A stretch of 64,000 nt of DNA from Janthinobacterium lividum (GTDB lineage Bacteria; Pseudomonadota; Gammaproteobacteria; Burkholderiales; Burkholderiaceae_D). Under the pieces are notes generated by a model, which saw nothing but the letters and a program-made list of their open reading frames with translations, searched no databases and had not been told where the DNA came from. Below are positions 28,564-46,417 of the stretch, piece by piece; position 1 is the stretch's first letter; each line of letters begins with the position of its first letter. The stretch spans positions 1,054,001-1,118,000 of the forward strand of contig NZ_CP075583.1 of the NCBI RefSeq assembly GCF_023509035.1. Reading direction: 5' to 3'. The translations under genes and the position numbers were made by a program.

Positions 28564-29945
28564 TTAGAAGACCTGTAAAACCCTTCAGCATCACGATCAG
28601 GATCAGCACGGGCGAGACAAAGCGCAGCAGGAACAGCAGCACATGCGCCAGGGTCTTGTTCTGTAACTGGCCGTGATTGCTGATCGCCTCAATGAAATGC
28701 TGTTTGCCCCAGGCCCAGCCTGTAAAACAAGGCAATCGCGATGCCGCCTACCGGCAGGAAGATATTCGACGAGACGAAGTCGAACAGATCAAACATATTC
28801 AAGTTAAACAGCTTGAAGTCCGCCAGGGTGCTGTTGCTCAGCGCGCATACGGAGCCGAGCACGGCCAGCAGCAACATGGTCACCACCGTTGCCTTGGTGC
28901 GAGTCCAGTTGTAGCGTTCGTGAAAAATCACCACGGGCACTTCCATCAACGACAGCATCGCCCCCGTGGCGGCCACGGCGGCCAGGATGAAGAACACCAC
29001 CATCAGCCCTTGCCCCATGGGAATTTGCGAAAACACGGCCGGGATGGTGATGAACACCAGCGACGGCCCTGCACTGGGAGCGAAGCCAAACGTGAACACG
29101 GCGGGGAAGATGGCGATGCCGGCCAGCATCGATACACCGAGGTCGGCCGCCATCACGCGCAAGGTGGTGACGGGGATATTCTGGTCATCGCGGAAATAGC
29201 TGCCGTAGGTCATCATCGTGCCCATGCCAACAGATAATTTGAAGAAGGCCAGGCCCATGGCCGTCAGCACGACAGAGGCCGTCAGCTTGGAAAAATCAGG
29301 ACGGAACAAAAAGGCCAGGCCTTCGCCCGCTTTATCGAGCGACAGGCTCACTGCACAGAGCAGTAGCAGCAGCAGGAACAGCAGCGGCATGAGTTTCTTG
29401 GCGATCGCTTCGATGCCCTTGGTCACGCCCAGCATCAATATGCCGCCGATAAACAGCAGCACGCCCCATTGCCAGAACAGCGATTGCAGGGGATTGCTGA
29501 TCAGCGAAGCGAAGGCCGCCTCCGTTACCAGTTTGTCGCTGCTGAGGATGGAGCCATCGATGGCCTTGGCGATGTAGGCAAACACCCAGCCCACCACTTC
29601 CGAATAAAACGCGACGATCAGGAAGGCGGCGATCATGCCGATCACGCCAACCAGCCACCAGGGTTTGCCCTTCGGTGCCAGCTGTTCCATGGTCGAGATC
29701 GGGTTGACCTTGGCCCGGCGTCCCAGGGTGATTTCCGCGATCATCACGGGCAGTCCCACCAATAAGGTGGCGAGCAGATAGATGAGCAGGAAGCCGGCGC
29801 CGCCATTGGCGCCCGTCAGATAGGGGAACTTCCAGATATTGCCGAGACCGACTGCGGAACCGAGGGTGGCGGCGAGCACGCCGAAGCCAGTGGTAAAGCC
29901 AGCTCGTTTCAGGGTCAGGCCTGATCCTTGAGCTTGTTGTTTCAT
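28564..29945 (-). CDS. Sodium-dependent transporter, NSS/SNF family; frameshift(s) near the 3' end
   Basis: Starts MKQQAQGSGLTLKRAGFTTG at 29945; the LeuT-fold signature LGNIWKFPYLTGANGGAGFLLIY follows, with about 11-12 membrane segments. The open frame stops early after GGIAIALFYRLGLGQTAFH. Removing one T from the coding-strand TTTT at 28724-28727 gives IALFTGWAWGKQHFIEAI and a last membrane helix. A second extra T at 28577-28580 is suspected, because correcting it yields a stop at 28564, right at the convergent dipeptidase stop, instead of running 74 bases into it. The second correction is less certain. The family imports amino acids or related compounds with Na+. Confidence 0.82.
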
Positions 29946-30027
29946 GGTGAATCTTCTATGGTGGGACGCGAATTTGCGCTGAGGGGGCGAAATTGTAGCA
30001 GTTGGCCGCAAAAGCCCCGGAAAAGCC

Positions 30028-30161
30028 TTGCTTCTACAGGGGCGCTTTGCTATAGTTCGCCTCCCCAATGAGACGCAGTCAAATGCGGCAGTTGAGGATC
30101 ACCGGAAACGGCGATGAGTAGTAAAGAAGGAGTTGACGGATGTAGTGAAATGCTTCATACT
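30028..30161 (+). promoter_or_regulatory. Tandem rrn promoters P1 and P2, operon 1
   Basis: P1 is TTGCTT (30028-30033), 17 bases, TATAGT (30051-30056). P2 is TTGACG (30133-30138), 17 bases, CATACT (30156-30161). Two promoters ahead of 16S is the usual rrn layout. The direct duplication shared with operon 2 begins at about 30046, so the P1 -35 lies outside it while P2 is inside. Confidence 0.75.
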
Positions 30162-30438
30162 CTTCCTTCTTCGCAGCTGACAAACACAACGCTTTGTCGA
30201 TAGCGCGAGAGTAGCAAATAAGCAGTACCGAATACAGTTCTTTAACAATTAACAGTCGATAAGTGTGGGCATTTGATGTAAGTGCAGCGTCAATCTTCGG
30301 ATTGGCGTCTAACTTAAAATATCAAATGTTCACAAGAAATAATGAAATAGGATACTTCTTCGGAAGTAGCCTGTCAGTTTTTTGAGTGAGCGACCCGTCG
30401 CAAGACGGTGCCAATAAAATGGCAAAGTAACAGAGATT
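30162..30438 (+). promoter_or_regulatory. rrn leader 1: boxA, tetraloop hairpin and RNase III stem
   Basis: GTTCTTTAACAATT at 30237-30250 is a boxA antitermination element. Bases 30257-30278 pair with 32003-32024 beyond 16S, forming a 22-bp processing stem with two G-U pairs, as for RNase III. Within the leader, GCGTCAAT-CTTCGG-ATTGGCGT makes a UUCG hairpin, and ATCAAATGTTCACA at 30321-30334 repeats the sequence after 16S, so a local alternative pairing is possible. Confidence 0.75.
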
Positions 30439-31973
<1,535 letters not shown>

Positions 31974-32068
31974 GAGTTTGCACGAATCAGAAATGGTTCA
32001 CGCATCAAATGTTCACACTTATCGGCTGTTTAATTAAGAAGAAACAGTAGTCGTAGTAGTTCCGCGTT

Positions 32069-32145
32069 GGGGCTGTAGCTCAGCTGGTTAGAGCACCGTG
32101 TTGATAACGCGGGGGTCGTTGGTTCGAGTCCAACCAGCCCTACCA
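32069..32145 (+). tRNA. tRNA-Ile (anticodon GAU), operon 1
   Basis: A 77-base cloverleaf in the 16S-23S spacer. Acceptor GGGGCTG/CAGCCCT has a terminal G-T pair, the anticodon loop is TTGATAA with GAT, the T arm is GTTGG-TTCGAGT-CCAAC, and CCA is encoded. Confidence 0.97.
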
Positions 32146-32157
32146 GTAAAAATTCCC

Positions 32158-32233
32158 GGGGGATTAGCTCAGCTGGGAGAGCACCTGCTTTGCAAGCAGG
32201 GGGTCGTCGGTTCGATCCCGTCATCCTCCACCA
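32158..32233 (+). tRNA. tRNA-Ala (anticodon UGC), operon 1
   Basis: A 76-base cloverleaf, 12 bases after tRNA-Ile. The anticodon stem-loop is CCTGC-TTTGCAA-GCAGG with TGC, and CCA is encoded. This is the standard spacer pair of betaproteobacterial rrn operons. Confidence 0.97.
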
Positions 32234-32313
32234 AAGTTTTACTCGAAAGTGCAAACGTAAGCCGGTCAGTGACTCAGGTTTAGGTTTGATCTTTTAGCGA
32301 TCAAAGCTGTTTC

Positions 32314-32327
32314 GTTCTTTAACAATC
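32314..32327 (+). promoter_or_regulatory. boxA in the 16S-23S spacer, operon 1
   Basis: GTTCTTTAACAATC repeats the leader boxA and precedes 23S by about 150 bases, as in other rrn operons, where Nus factors reload. Confidence 0.7.
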
Positions 32328-32480
32328 TGGAAGAAGTAAAGATTATTTATTGATCGGTTTGCCGTAAAAAGCGAATCGATGGGTAATGATTGTATGTATC
32401 AACAAACAAGCAACAACGTTGTACTTTCTTATCCCTGTAGCGCTCTTTGATTACCTAGTGATCAGAGGCTAACGTTATAG

Positions 32481-35371
<2,891 letters not shown>

Positions 35372-35522
35372 ATAACCTTAGCAGGTACAGAGGATGAGAA
35401 AGTACATGTTGCGTGAATGTTGATCGCAATCATTACCCAAGTAATACCTCAGTAAATAATCGACACTTCTTCCAGATTCATGGCCTTGTCGTCCTACAGG
35501 AGACAAACGCCAGTACAAGTTA

Positions 35523-35638
35523 TGCCTGATGACCATAGCAAGTTGGTCCCACCCCTTCCCATCCCGAACAGGACCGTGAAACAACTTTGCGCCGATGATA
35601 GTGCTGCAACCAGTGTGAAAGTAGGTTATCGTCAGGCT
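35523..35638 (+). rRNA. rrf: 5S ribosomal RNA, operon 1
   Basis: TGCCTGATGACCATAGCAAG at the start pairs with CGTCAGGCT at the end. GGTCCCACCCCTTCCCATCC and CCGAACAGGACCGTGAAAC are typical 5S. It follows 23S by about 150 bases. Confidence 0.95.
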
Positions 35639-35680
35639 TGTTATTCGTAGCAACCGCCCTCGGCTGTTGTTTCTTGAGAA

Positions 35681-35711
35681 AAACCCGTCAAGCAATTGGC
35701 GGGTTTTTTTT
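35681..35711 (+). terminator. Intrinsic terminator of rrn operon 1
   Basis: ACCCGTCA (35683-35690), loop AGCAAT, TGGCGGGT (35697-35704), then eight Ts and CGTC. The next gene starts about 105 bases later after an AT-rich stretch. Confidence 0.9.
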
Positions 35712-35816
35712 CGTCAAAAAATTTAAGAGCTTTATTTTTTAAATAGAAATCAATTTTTCTATTGTAAATAAAATAAATTATTGATAGTGTAATGTCTCAT
35801 TAATAAGGGATATTAC

Positions 35817-37474
35817 ATGAAACTGTATAAGTTCAGTATTGGATTTCTGTTTTCTGTCGTTCTTTCTGCCTGTGGAGGTGGGGGTAATAGCGGCTCCGAA
35901 ACAGCGACCCCACCCGTTATAAACCCTCCAGTTGTTGTACCTCCAGTCGTGGTACCTCCAGTCGTGGTAATTCCTCCACCCTATACTCTGACTCCGTCGA
36001 CGCTTAGCGCAATCCATGTTGCCGGTTATCCCGCGACAGTAACCATGAACGCAAAACAGACTATTACATTTGCAGGAGTGGTATATATCAAGGCAGTTTC
36101 TGATTCGGCTGTCATTGATCCAGATATTGTGGTGACACCTCTAGCAGACGCCACAGTAGATGTTCAGGTTAAAACTTCCTCTACAGCCAAGCCTGGTCAT
36201 TACACCGGTAATATTTCCGTTAATGTTTGTACCGACGTACTGTGCGCGAATCACCTTGCTGGATCTCCATTCAAGCTGCCGTATGAGATCGATGTGGTTT
36301 CACCGGATGGCGGTGTTACGGCAATCAATCTGAGTGAGTTGTCGCAGGTGGCCGATGCACCAGACTGGGAAACCTTCCAGGGAAATGCTCAACATACGGC
36401 TTACGTACCTGTGACATTGACGCCAAGTGCCTTCAATGCCCGTTGGAAATGGTTCGCTCCTGCAGTCGAGGGACGCCAGTCGCAGCCATCGACTCTGGTG
36501 ACCGGCGGCGGCATGATTTTCCTGTCGACCGGGAAATGGTATAGCTCAACGGGGGCTTCATTTGTGACCGCCTATAGCGAAAAAGATGGTAGCAAGGTTT
36601 GGAGCCATTCCTTCAACGATTTGAACTTCCCTATGGCGCAGCCGCCTGCCTTCAGCAACGGGAATGTCTATGTTTCTGCGGGCGGACAGGAGTCGACGGC
36701 AATGTTCGGTTTTGACGCTACGACAGGCCGGCAACTTTTTAAATCCAAGATGAGCGCTCAGTGGCCTACCTACCTGGCACCGACTATCTTTAACGGTAGT
36801 ATTTACACAAATGGTGGCAGTTATGGCGGTTTATATTCATTCAGTCCAGTAATGGGGGCGCTGAACTTCTTTACGCAGTTAGAACAATATGATGGTTGGA
36901 CTCCAGCGCTCGATGCCAAAAATTTATACGCTTACATGAATGGTAGCCTGAAACTGATTGATCCTGCGACAGGTGTATTGCGAGGTGAAATCATTGACCC
37001 AACTTATTCGTGGAATGGCTATACCAACTCTGCAGCACCTGTGATTGGCGCCAACGGCCTGGTACTCTCGGTTAACCTCACCAGTCAAAAAAAAATGGAA
37101 TAGTTGCCTTTGATGTATTGAAGAAAAATCTGCGCTGGTCAACGCCGGGCTCTTATCCGGGAAACCCTGCCTATGCCGATGGAGTTATTTTCGCTGCGAA
37201 CAATGAAACTTTGATGTTGGAAGCTCGTAAGGAAGCCGATGGCACGCTTATCTGGTCCTGGACCGCGCCTTCGGATGCTCGCAGTTTCAATAGTGACGTA
37301 TTAGTTACAAATAATTTGATCTTTGTCAGTACTGCCACTACAACCTACGCCATAGACCGGACTACACATGGCTCTGTATGGAGCTACAAGGCTAGTGGCA
37401 AGCTGGCAATGTCGGCGAATGGCATCCTCTATATCAAAGGAGATACCACTATCGTGGCGATCAATTTGAAATAA
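35817..37474 (+). CDS. PQQ-like beta-propeller lipoprotein between the two rrn operons; frameshift in an A9 run
   Basis: The signal MKLYKFSIGFLFSVVLSACG has a lipobox, followed by a GGGGN spacer and a repeat of PPVVV units (tandem 15-base DNA repeats near 35930-35975). A domain of about 120 residues follows, then propeller-type repeats (DWETFQGNAQHTAYV, FDATTGRQLFKSKM, IDPATGVLRGEIID, YAIDRTTHGSVWSYK). The frame stops at 37103 after an A9 tract (37087-37095); ten As gives QKKNGIVAFDVLKKNLRW and runs to 37474, about 552 residues. Base composition is visibly lower in GC than its neighbours, suggesting later acquisition. No partner genes are present, and the function is unknown. Confidence 0.75.
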
Positions 37475-37670
37475 TATGGACGAGGGTCCGGCATCGCGCC
37501 GGACTACCTGTCTCACATGGGCGGCCCGATACGTTGTTGCCCAGAGTGCTGCGGCTTACTTCATAAGGCAAGTCGCGTGAGCGCGATCTGTGGAGGGGCA
37601 CGGTGGTTTGCCACGCGATTGTTAATCGGCCGCGACGATGTTAAATAGTCCTTGCCAGTACGCTGGCCTG
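37475..37670. other. Non-coding gap between lipoprotein gene and rrn operon 2
   Basis: No convincing gene. GTCCGGC-ATCGC-GCCGGAC at 37486-37504 is a perfect small hairpin just after the stop and may terminate the lipoprotein mRNA, though no T run follows. The direct duplication shared with operon 1 starts at 37671. Confidence 0.5.
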
Positions 37671-37786
37671 TTTGCTATAGTTCGCCTCCCCAATGAGGCG
37701 TAGTCAAATGCGGCAGTTGAGGCTTACCGGAAACGGCGATGAGTAGTAAAGAAGGAGTTGACGGATGTAGTGAAATGCTTCATACT
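37652..37786 (+). promoter_or_regulatory. Tandem rrn promoters P1 and P2, operon 2
   Basis: P1 is TTGCCA (37652-37657), 18 bases, TATAGT (37676-37681). P2 is TTGACG (37758-37763), 17 bases, CATACT (37781-37786). P2 is identical to operon 1; the P1 -35 and spacer differ, so the two operons may be driven at different strengths from P1. Confidence 0.75.
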
Positions 37787-38054
37787 CTTCCTTCTTCGCA
37801 GCTGACAAACACAACGCTTTGTCGATAGCGCGAAAGCAGTACCGAATACAGTTCTTTAACAATTAACAGTCGATAAGTGTGGGCATTTGATGTAAGTGCA
37901 GCGTCAATTTTCGGATTGGCGTCTAACTTAAAATATCAAATGTTCACAAGAAATAATGAAATAGGATACTTCTTCGGAAGTAGCCTGTCAGTTTTTTGAG
38001 TGAGCGACCCATCAGCAATGATGGTGCCGGTAAAACGGCAAAGTAACAGAGATT
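37787..38054 (+). promoter_or_regulatory. rrn leader 2: boxA and RNase III stem
   Basis: BoxA at 37851-37864. The stem 37871-37892 pairs with 39618-39639 beyond 16S. Compared with leader 1 it lacks an 11-base segment near 37831, has TTTTCGG in place of TCTTCGG at the tetraloop hairpin, and differs just before 16S. Confidence 0.75.
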
Positions 38055-39588
<1,534 letters not shown>

Positions 39589-39683
39589 GAGTTTGCACGA
39601 ATCAGAAATGATTCACGCATCAAATGTTCACACTTATCGGCTGTTTAATTAAGAAGAAACAGTAGTCGTAGTAGTTCCGCGTT

Positions 39684-39760
39684 GGGGCTGTAGCTCAGCT
39701 GGTTAGAGCACCGTGTTGATAACGCGGGGGTCGTTGGTTCGAGTCCAACCAGCCCTACCA
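39684..39760 (+). tRNA. tRNA-Ile (anticodon GAU), operon 2
   Basis: Identical to the operon 1 copy over its 77 bases. The spacer after it differs from operon 1 and is longer (19 against 12 bases). Confidence 0.97.
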
Positions 39761-39779
39761 GCTAATTAGTAATATCTCA

Positions 39780-39855
39780 GGGGGATTAGCTCAGCTGGGA
39801 GAGCACCTGCTTTGCAAGCAGGGGGTCGTCGGTTCGATCCCGTCATCCTCCACCA
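39780..39855 (+). tRNA. tRNA-Ala (anticodon UGC), operon 2
   Basis: Identical to the operon 1 copy over its 76 bases. Another spacer boxA follows at 39927-39940. Confidence 0.97.
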
Positions 39856-40094
39856 AAGTTTTACTCGAAAGTGCAAACGTAAGCCGTCAGGTTTAGGTTT
39901 GATCTTTTAGCGATCAAAGCTGTTTCGTTCTTTAACAATCTGGAAGAAGTAAAGATTATTTATTGATCGGTTTGCCGTAAAAAGCAAATCGATGGGTAAT
40001 GATTGTATGTATCAACAAACAAGCAACAACGTTGTACTTTCTTATCCCTGTAGCGCTCTTTTCGTTTGAAAGAATGAAGAGGCTAACGTTATAG

Positions 40095-42971
<2,877 letters not shown>

Positions 42972-43120
42972 ATAACCTTAGCAGGTACAGAGGATGAGAA
43001 AGTACATGTTGCGTGTTGTTGATCGCAGTCATTACCCAAGTAATACCTCAGTAAATAATCGATACTTCTTCCAGATTCAGGCTTTGTCGCTCAATTGAGG
43101 ACAAATGCCAGTACAAGTTA

Positions 43121-43238
43121 TGCCTGATGACCATAGCAAGTTGGTCCCACCCCTTCCCATCCCGGAACAGGACCGTGAAACAACTTTGCGCCGATGATAG
43201 TGCTGCAACCAGTGTGAAAGTAGGTTATCGTCAGGCTT
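43121..43238 (+). rRNA. rrf: 5S ribosomal RNA, operon 2
   Basis: Same as copy 1 except for one extra G (43164-43165: CCCGGAAC against CCCGAAC). The position is highly conserved in 5S, so the extra base is probably a sequencing error. Confidence 0.94.
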
Positions 43239-43255
43239 GTTATTCGCAGTAGAAG

Positions 43256-43287
43256 AAAACCCGATCAGTAATGGTCGGGTTTTTTTT
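43256..43287 (+). terminator. Intrinsic terminator of rrn operon 2
   Basis: CCCGATC, loop AGTAAT, GGTCGGG, then eight Ts (43280-43287) and CGTC. The hairpin sequence differs from operon 1 but the tail is the same. Confidence 0.9.
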
Positions 43288-43326
43288 CGTCTGGATATTT
43301 ACCGGGGCAACCCGAAAGCAAAGGCT

Positions 43327-43390
43327 GGGGTCAGACCCCCTCAAGCGTTGGCGTCGAATCTGACGTTAGCGGTATTGAGGGTCAGAACCC
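43327..43390. repeat. Dispersed palindromic repeat with GGGGTCAGACCCC end, copy 2
   Basis: GGGGTCAGACCCC at 43327-43339, then about 40 bases containing GACGTTAGCG, then TTGAGGGTCAGAACCC. It aligns with 3409-3472 at both ends and in the middle (TTGGCG, GACGYTAGCG, ATTGAGGGTC), with decay in the second palindrome. Confidence 0.7.
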
Positions 43391-43407
43391 GGTGCCGCGC
43401 AACAGAC

Positions 43408-43442
43408 GACAGAAAGGCAGCGCTACGCGCTGCCTTTCTGTC
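43408..43442. terminator. Perfect 16-bp hairpin after dacB
   Basis: GACAGAAAGGCAGCGC (43408-43423), loop TAC, and the exact complement (43427-43442). It lies 12 bases past the dacB stop on the minus strand. T-rich sequence lies on the plus side only. Confidence 0.65.
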
Positions 43443-43454
43443 TTTGCTTCCCTT

Positions 43455-44957
43455 TTATTGGCCAGCCACCACCGGCGTGGCGCCGCTCCTGGCTACCCAC
43501 TCGATCAGCGCGTCGACGGCGGCGCGGCCGTTGCCGTTGCCCACCAGGTCGCTATTGATCATGGCGACCACCACGCACAGCTGGTTGTTGGCGTCGGGCA
43601 CGTAGCCGGCGATGGCCACCACATTTTTTAATGTGCCCGTCTTGATGCGCGCGCGCGCGGCGGCCGGACTGTTCAGCATGCGTTTGCGCATGGTGCCGTC
43701 CAGTGCGGCGATGGGCAGGCTGGACTGGAACTCGGGCGCCCACGGGCTTTGCTGCATCGCTTGCAACACGCCAGCCAGTTGCGCCGGCGTAATGCGTCCC
43801 GTGCGCGACAGGCCGGAACCGTTGTCGATCAGCATGCCCTGGGTATCGATATTGTGCCGCTGAAACCATTCCTGGATGACTAGCCGTGCCCGATTGGCCG
43901 TGTCTTCCGGCGCCGCCATGGCAACGGGGCGGCTGCCCAGCCAGCCATCGCTTTGCAAACTACCCAGGCTCAGGAACAGGGTGCGGGCCAGGGTGTTGTC
44001 GGACGTCTTGTTGATATCGCGCAAGACCTCTGGCAAGGCACGTGCCACATGGTCTGTCAGCATGCGCGTACCGACCGGTTCGGCCGTCGGCGGCAAGCCT
44101 GTTGCCGGCGCTTCGCGCACCGTGCCCGTGATCGTGCCACCCAGGCGTTTCCAGGTCGCACGGAACAAGCGGTCCGCATAATCGTTGCGGTCGAGCACAT
44201 TGATGCTGGTGGCCTTGCTGCAATTTTGTGGGAAGGTGCCGTGCAGGATCACCTGCAGCTTGCCGCTTGCATCGCGCCGGTACTCGGGCGGGCGCCAGCC
44301 ATCTTCCCATCTGGCGCAGCTGCCCTTGACCAGCTTCATGTCGCTCGTGATGCTGACATTCTCGAGCGGCGGTTGCATCAGGATGCTCAATTGCCGGTCC
44401 GTCGAGTTCATGTTGATATCGAGCAAATTGGTGTTCAGCAATAAGGCATCGGGGATGACGTTGTAGCGGAACTCTGCCGACTCATCAAAAGGCGGTGCGC
44501 CGATATCGGGCCGGGCCGGCTGGAATAGCTGGCGGTCGAGGATCAAATCGCCCTTGATTTTCACGATGCCCTGGTTGCGCAAGGTTTGCAGCATGTGCGC
44601 CAGCACGTCCGCATTGAAATCCGTGTCGGCGCCGCCGCGCAGTATCAAGTCGCCCTTCAGTACGCCATTGATGACGTCGGCGCTGGTGCGCAGTTCCGTG
44701 CGGCCGCGAAAGATGGGGCCTAATTGCTCCAGGCCTACGGCTGTCGTTACCAGCTTCATTGTGGACGCGGGCTGCATGCTGCGCTCGGCGCCATGCGACA
44801 GCACTGTGGTGTTGCCACGCAAGACGATGGCGCCCATGGCGTCTTCGGGAATATTCGCGCTGCGCAGCAGCAGGCTGATGGATTCGGGCAATTGCGCGTG
44901 GGCAGTCGACAGGCCAAGACCCGCCAAAAGAGCAGCCATCAGAACAGGACGTAACAT
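43455..44957 (-). CDS. dacB: D-alanyl-D-alanine carboxypeptidase/endopeptidase (PBP4 type)
   Basis: A 500-residue protein with a Sec signal (MLRPVLMAALLAGLGLSTAHA). Active-site motifs: SxxK is STMK in MQPASTMKLVTTAVGLEQL, SxN is SDN in NKTSDNTLARTL, and KTG is in ARIKTGTLKNVVAIAGY. The long insert between SxxK and SxN is typical of class C type A PBP4. It trims and cleaves peptide cross-links in the periplasm. AAGGAGCACT precedes the ATG. It starts 8 bases after the SpmAB-like gene, so they form an operon. Confidence 0.95.
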   Translation of the reverse strand: MLRPVLMAALLAGLGLSTAHAQLPESISLLLRSANIPEDAMGAIVLRGNTTVLSHGAERSMQPASTMKLVTTAVGLEQLGPIFRGRTELRTSADVINGVLKGDLILRGGADTDFNADVLAHMLQTLRNQGIVKIKGDLILDRQLFQPARPDIGAPPFDESAEFRYNVIPDALLLNTNLLDINMNSTDRQLSILMQPPLENVSITSDMKLVKGSCARWEDGWRPPEYRRDASGKLQVILHGTFPQNCSKATSINVLDRNDYADRLFRATWKRLGGTITGTVREAPATGLPPTAEPVGTRMLTDHVARALPEVLRDINKTSDNTLARTLFLSLGSLQSDGWLGSRPVAMAAPEDTANRARLVIQEWFQRHNIDTQGMLIDNGSGLSRTGRITPAQLAGVLQAMQQSPWAPEFQSSLPIAALDGTMRKRMLNSPAAARARIKTGTLKNVVAIAGYVPDANNQLCVVVAMINSDLVGNGNGRAAVDALIEWVARSGATPVVAGQ

Positions 44958-44965
44958 AGTGCTCC

Positions 44966-46204
44966 TTAGTGGAAAAAGACGTAGGCGACAAAGACGGCGG
45001 TGATCACGCCGGCCAGATCCGCGATCAGGCCGGCCGTGATCGCATAGCGCGTCTTGCGGATGCCGACGGAACCGAAATACAGGGCCACGATATAGAAGGT
45101 GGTGTCGGCCGAGCCCTGGAAGACGCAGGCCAGGCGGCCGACGAAGGAATCGACGCCGTAGGTATTCATGGCGTCGATCATCATGGCTTTCGAGCCGGAG
45201 CCGCTGAGCGGCTTCATCATGGCCGTCGGCAGGGCGGGCACGAAGTCCGTATTGATGCCCAGGTTGGCGAAGAACCAGTTCATGCCGCTCATCAGGAAAT
45301 TGAATACGCCCGCGTTGCGGATCACGCTGATGGCCACCAGCATGCCGACCAGATAGGGAATCACGGTAATGGATGTCTGGATGCCGCCCTTCGCTCCCTC
45401 GATGAAGGCGTCATACACATTCACCTTCTTGCGCAGCGCGCCGATGATGAAGATGGCGATGACGCTGATCAACACCAGGTTGCTGACCACCTTGGAGACC
45501 AGCTCGATTTCCTGTTTTGTCAGGTATTGCGTGAAGTACCAGATCATGGCGACGATGGCGCTCGTCATGCCGCCCATCCAGCCCAGCACGACCCGGTTGA
45601 GCAAGTTGATGCGTTGCTTGATGGATACCGTGATGATGCCGACCACGGTGGCCACATAGGTGGCGATCATGCAGGGGATAAAGATGTCGGACGGGTCGGC
45701 TGCGCCGAGGATGGAGCGTTGCGCCATGATGGCCAGTGGAATCAGGGTCAGGCCCGAGGTGTGCAGCACCAAAAACATGATTTGCGCATTCGTCGCCTCT
45801 TCCTTGTTCGGATTCAAGGTTTGCAGGCTTTCCATGGCTTTCAAGCCGAACGGCGTGGCCGCATTGTCCAGGCCCAGCAGGTTGGCCGAGAAATTCATCA
45901 CCATGTGGCCGGTCGCGGGATGGTCTTTCGGGATTTCCGGGAAGATGCGCGAAAAGAAGGGCGCGATCACTTTCGCCAGCCAGCCGACGATGCCCGCCTT
46001 TTCACCGATGTTCATGATGCCGAGCCACAAGGTCATCACGCCGGCCAGCGGCAGGGCGATATCCATCACGCCCATGCGCGCCGTTTCGAACGTGCCATCG
46101 ATGATGCGCTTGAAGATATCGGTATCGCCAAGAAACAGCCACTGCAGCACTGCGGCCAGGAAGCCAACGAGGAAAAAGCCGGACCAGATGTAATTAAGTG
46201 CCAT
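44966..46204 (-). CDS. SpmA-SpmB fused nucleoside-recognition-domain membrane protein
   Basis: A 412-residue membrane protein with two Gate-type halves. The N-terminal half resembles SpmA (LAGVMTLWLGIMNIGEKAGIV, HMVMNFSANLLGLDNAATPFGLKAM). The C-terminal half resembles SpmB (GIQTSITVIPYLVGMLVAI, PLSGSGSKAMMIDAM, FQGSADTTFYI). In Bacillus, dacB-spmA-spmB form an operon needed for spore-cortex properties. Here a fused version precedes a dacB in a non-sporulator. The substrate is unknown. Confidence 0.88.
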   Translation of the reverse strand: MALNYIWSGFFLVGFLAAVLQWLFLGDTDIFKRIIDGTFETARMGVMDIALPLAGVMTLWLGIMNIGEKAGIVGWLAKVIAPFFSRIFPEIPKDHPATGHMVMNFSANLLGLDNAATPFGLKAMESLQTLNPNKEEATNAQIMFLVLHTSGLTLIPLAIMAQRSILGAADPSDIFIPCMIATYVATVVGIITVSIKQRINLLNRVVLGWMGGMTSAIVAMIWYFTQYLTKQEIELVSKVVSNLVLISVIAIFIIGALRKKVNVYDAFIEGAKGGIQTSITVIPYLVGMLVAISVIRNAGVFNFLMSGMNWFFANLGINTDFVPALPTAMMKPLSGSGSKAMMIDAMNTYGVDSFVGRLACVFQGSADTTFYIVALYFGSVGIRKTRYAITAGLIADLAGVITAVFVAYVFFH

Positions 46205-46301
46205 ATGCGATCAGTTCTGTGTGTCGGGAGTGAAAAATGTCTGCAAACAAAGTATAGGGGCAGCCCGATACGAGTTGATGAAAGAATGCAGCAATCGCAT
46301 G

Positions 46302-46338
46302 CCAAAAAGTTATAAGCTGGCAGCCTGTTTTCATTGGC
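46302..46338. promoter_or_regulatory. Shared bipartite motif upstream of the peptide-binding protein
   Basis: CCAAAAAGTTAT, 14 bases, TTTTCATTGGC. The same two blocks with the same 14-base spacing lie upstream of the TonB receptor (48259-48295). The ends CCAA/TTGG are inverted. It sits 80 bases before the start of the binding-protein gene, in the divergent region with the SpmAB-like gene. Confidence 0.6.
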
Positions 46339-46417
46339 GCCCCGTAGCTTGCCCGCGTAGTGTGAGGGATGCCTGTCGCTTATCGCTGTTCGTTACCTTG
46401 TCTGTACTGGATCACTG

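Noticed and set aside
36924..37142. Lipoprotein region as two separate genes (ending 37103 and starting 37118)
   Set aside because: The second frame continues the propeller repeat pattern without its own ribosome site, and one added A joins them.
44966..46204. Evidence for sporulation from the SpmA/SpmB similarity
   Set aside because: SpmA/SpmB-type domains are widespread in non-sporulating bacteria; no other spore gene is present.
46328..46360. TTGGC...TTGC resembling a sigma-54 promoter before the peptide-binding gene
   Set aside because: The GG-to-GC spacing is 13 bases, not the required 10; the second copy of the motif lacks the GC element too.
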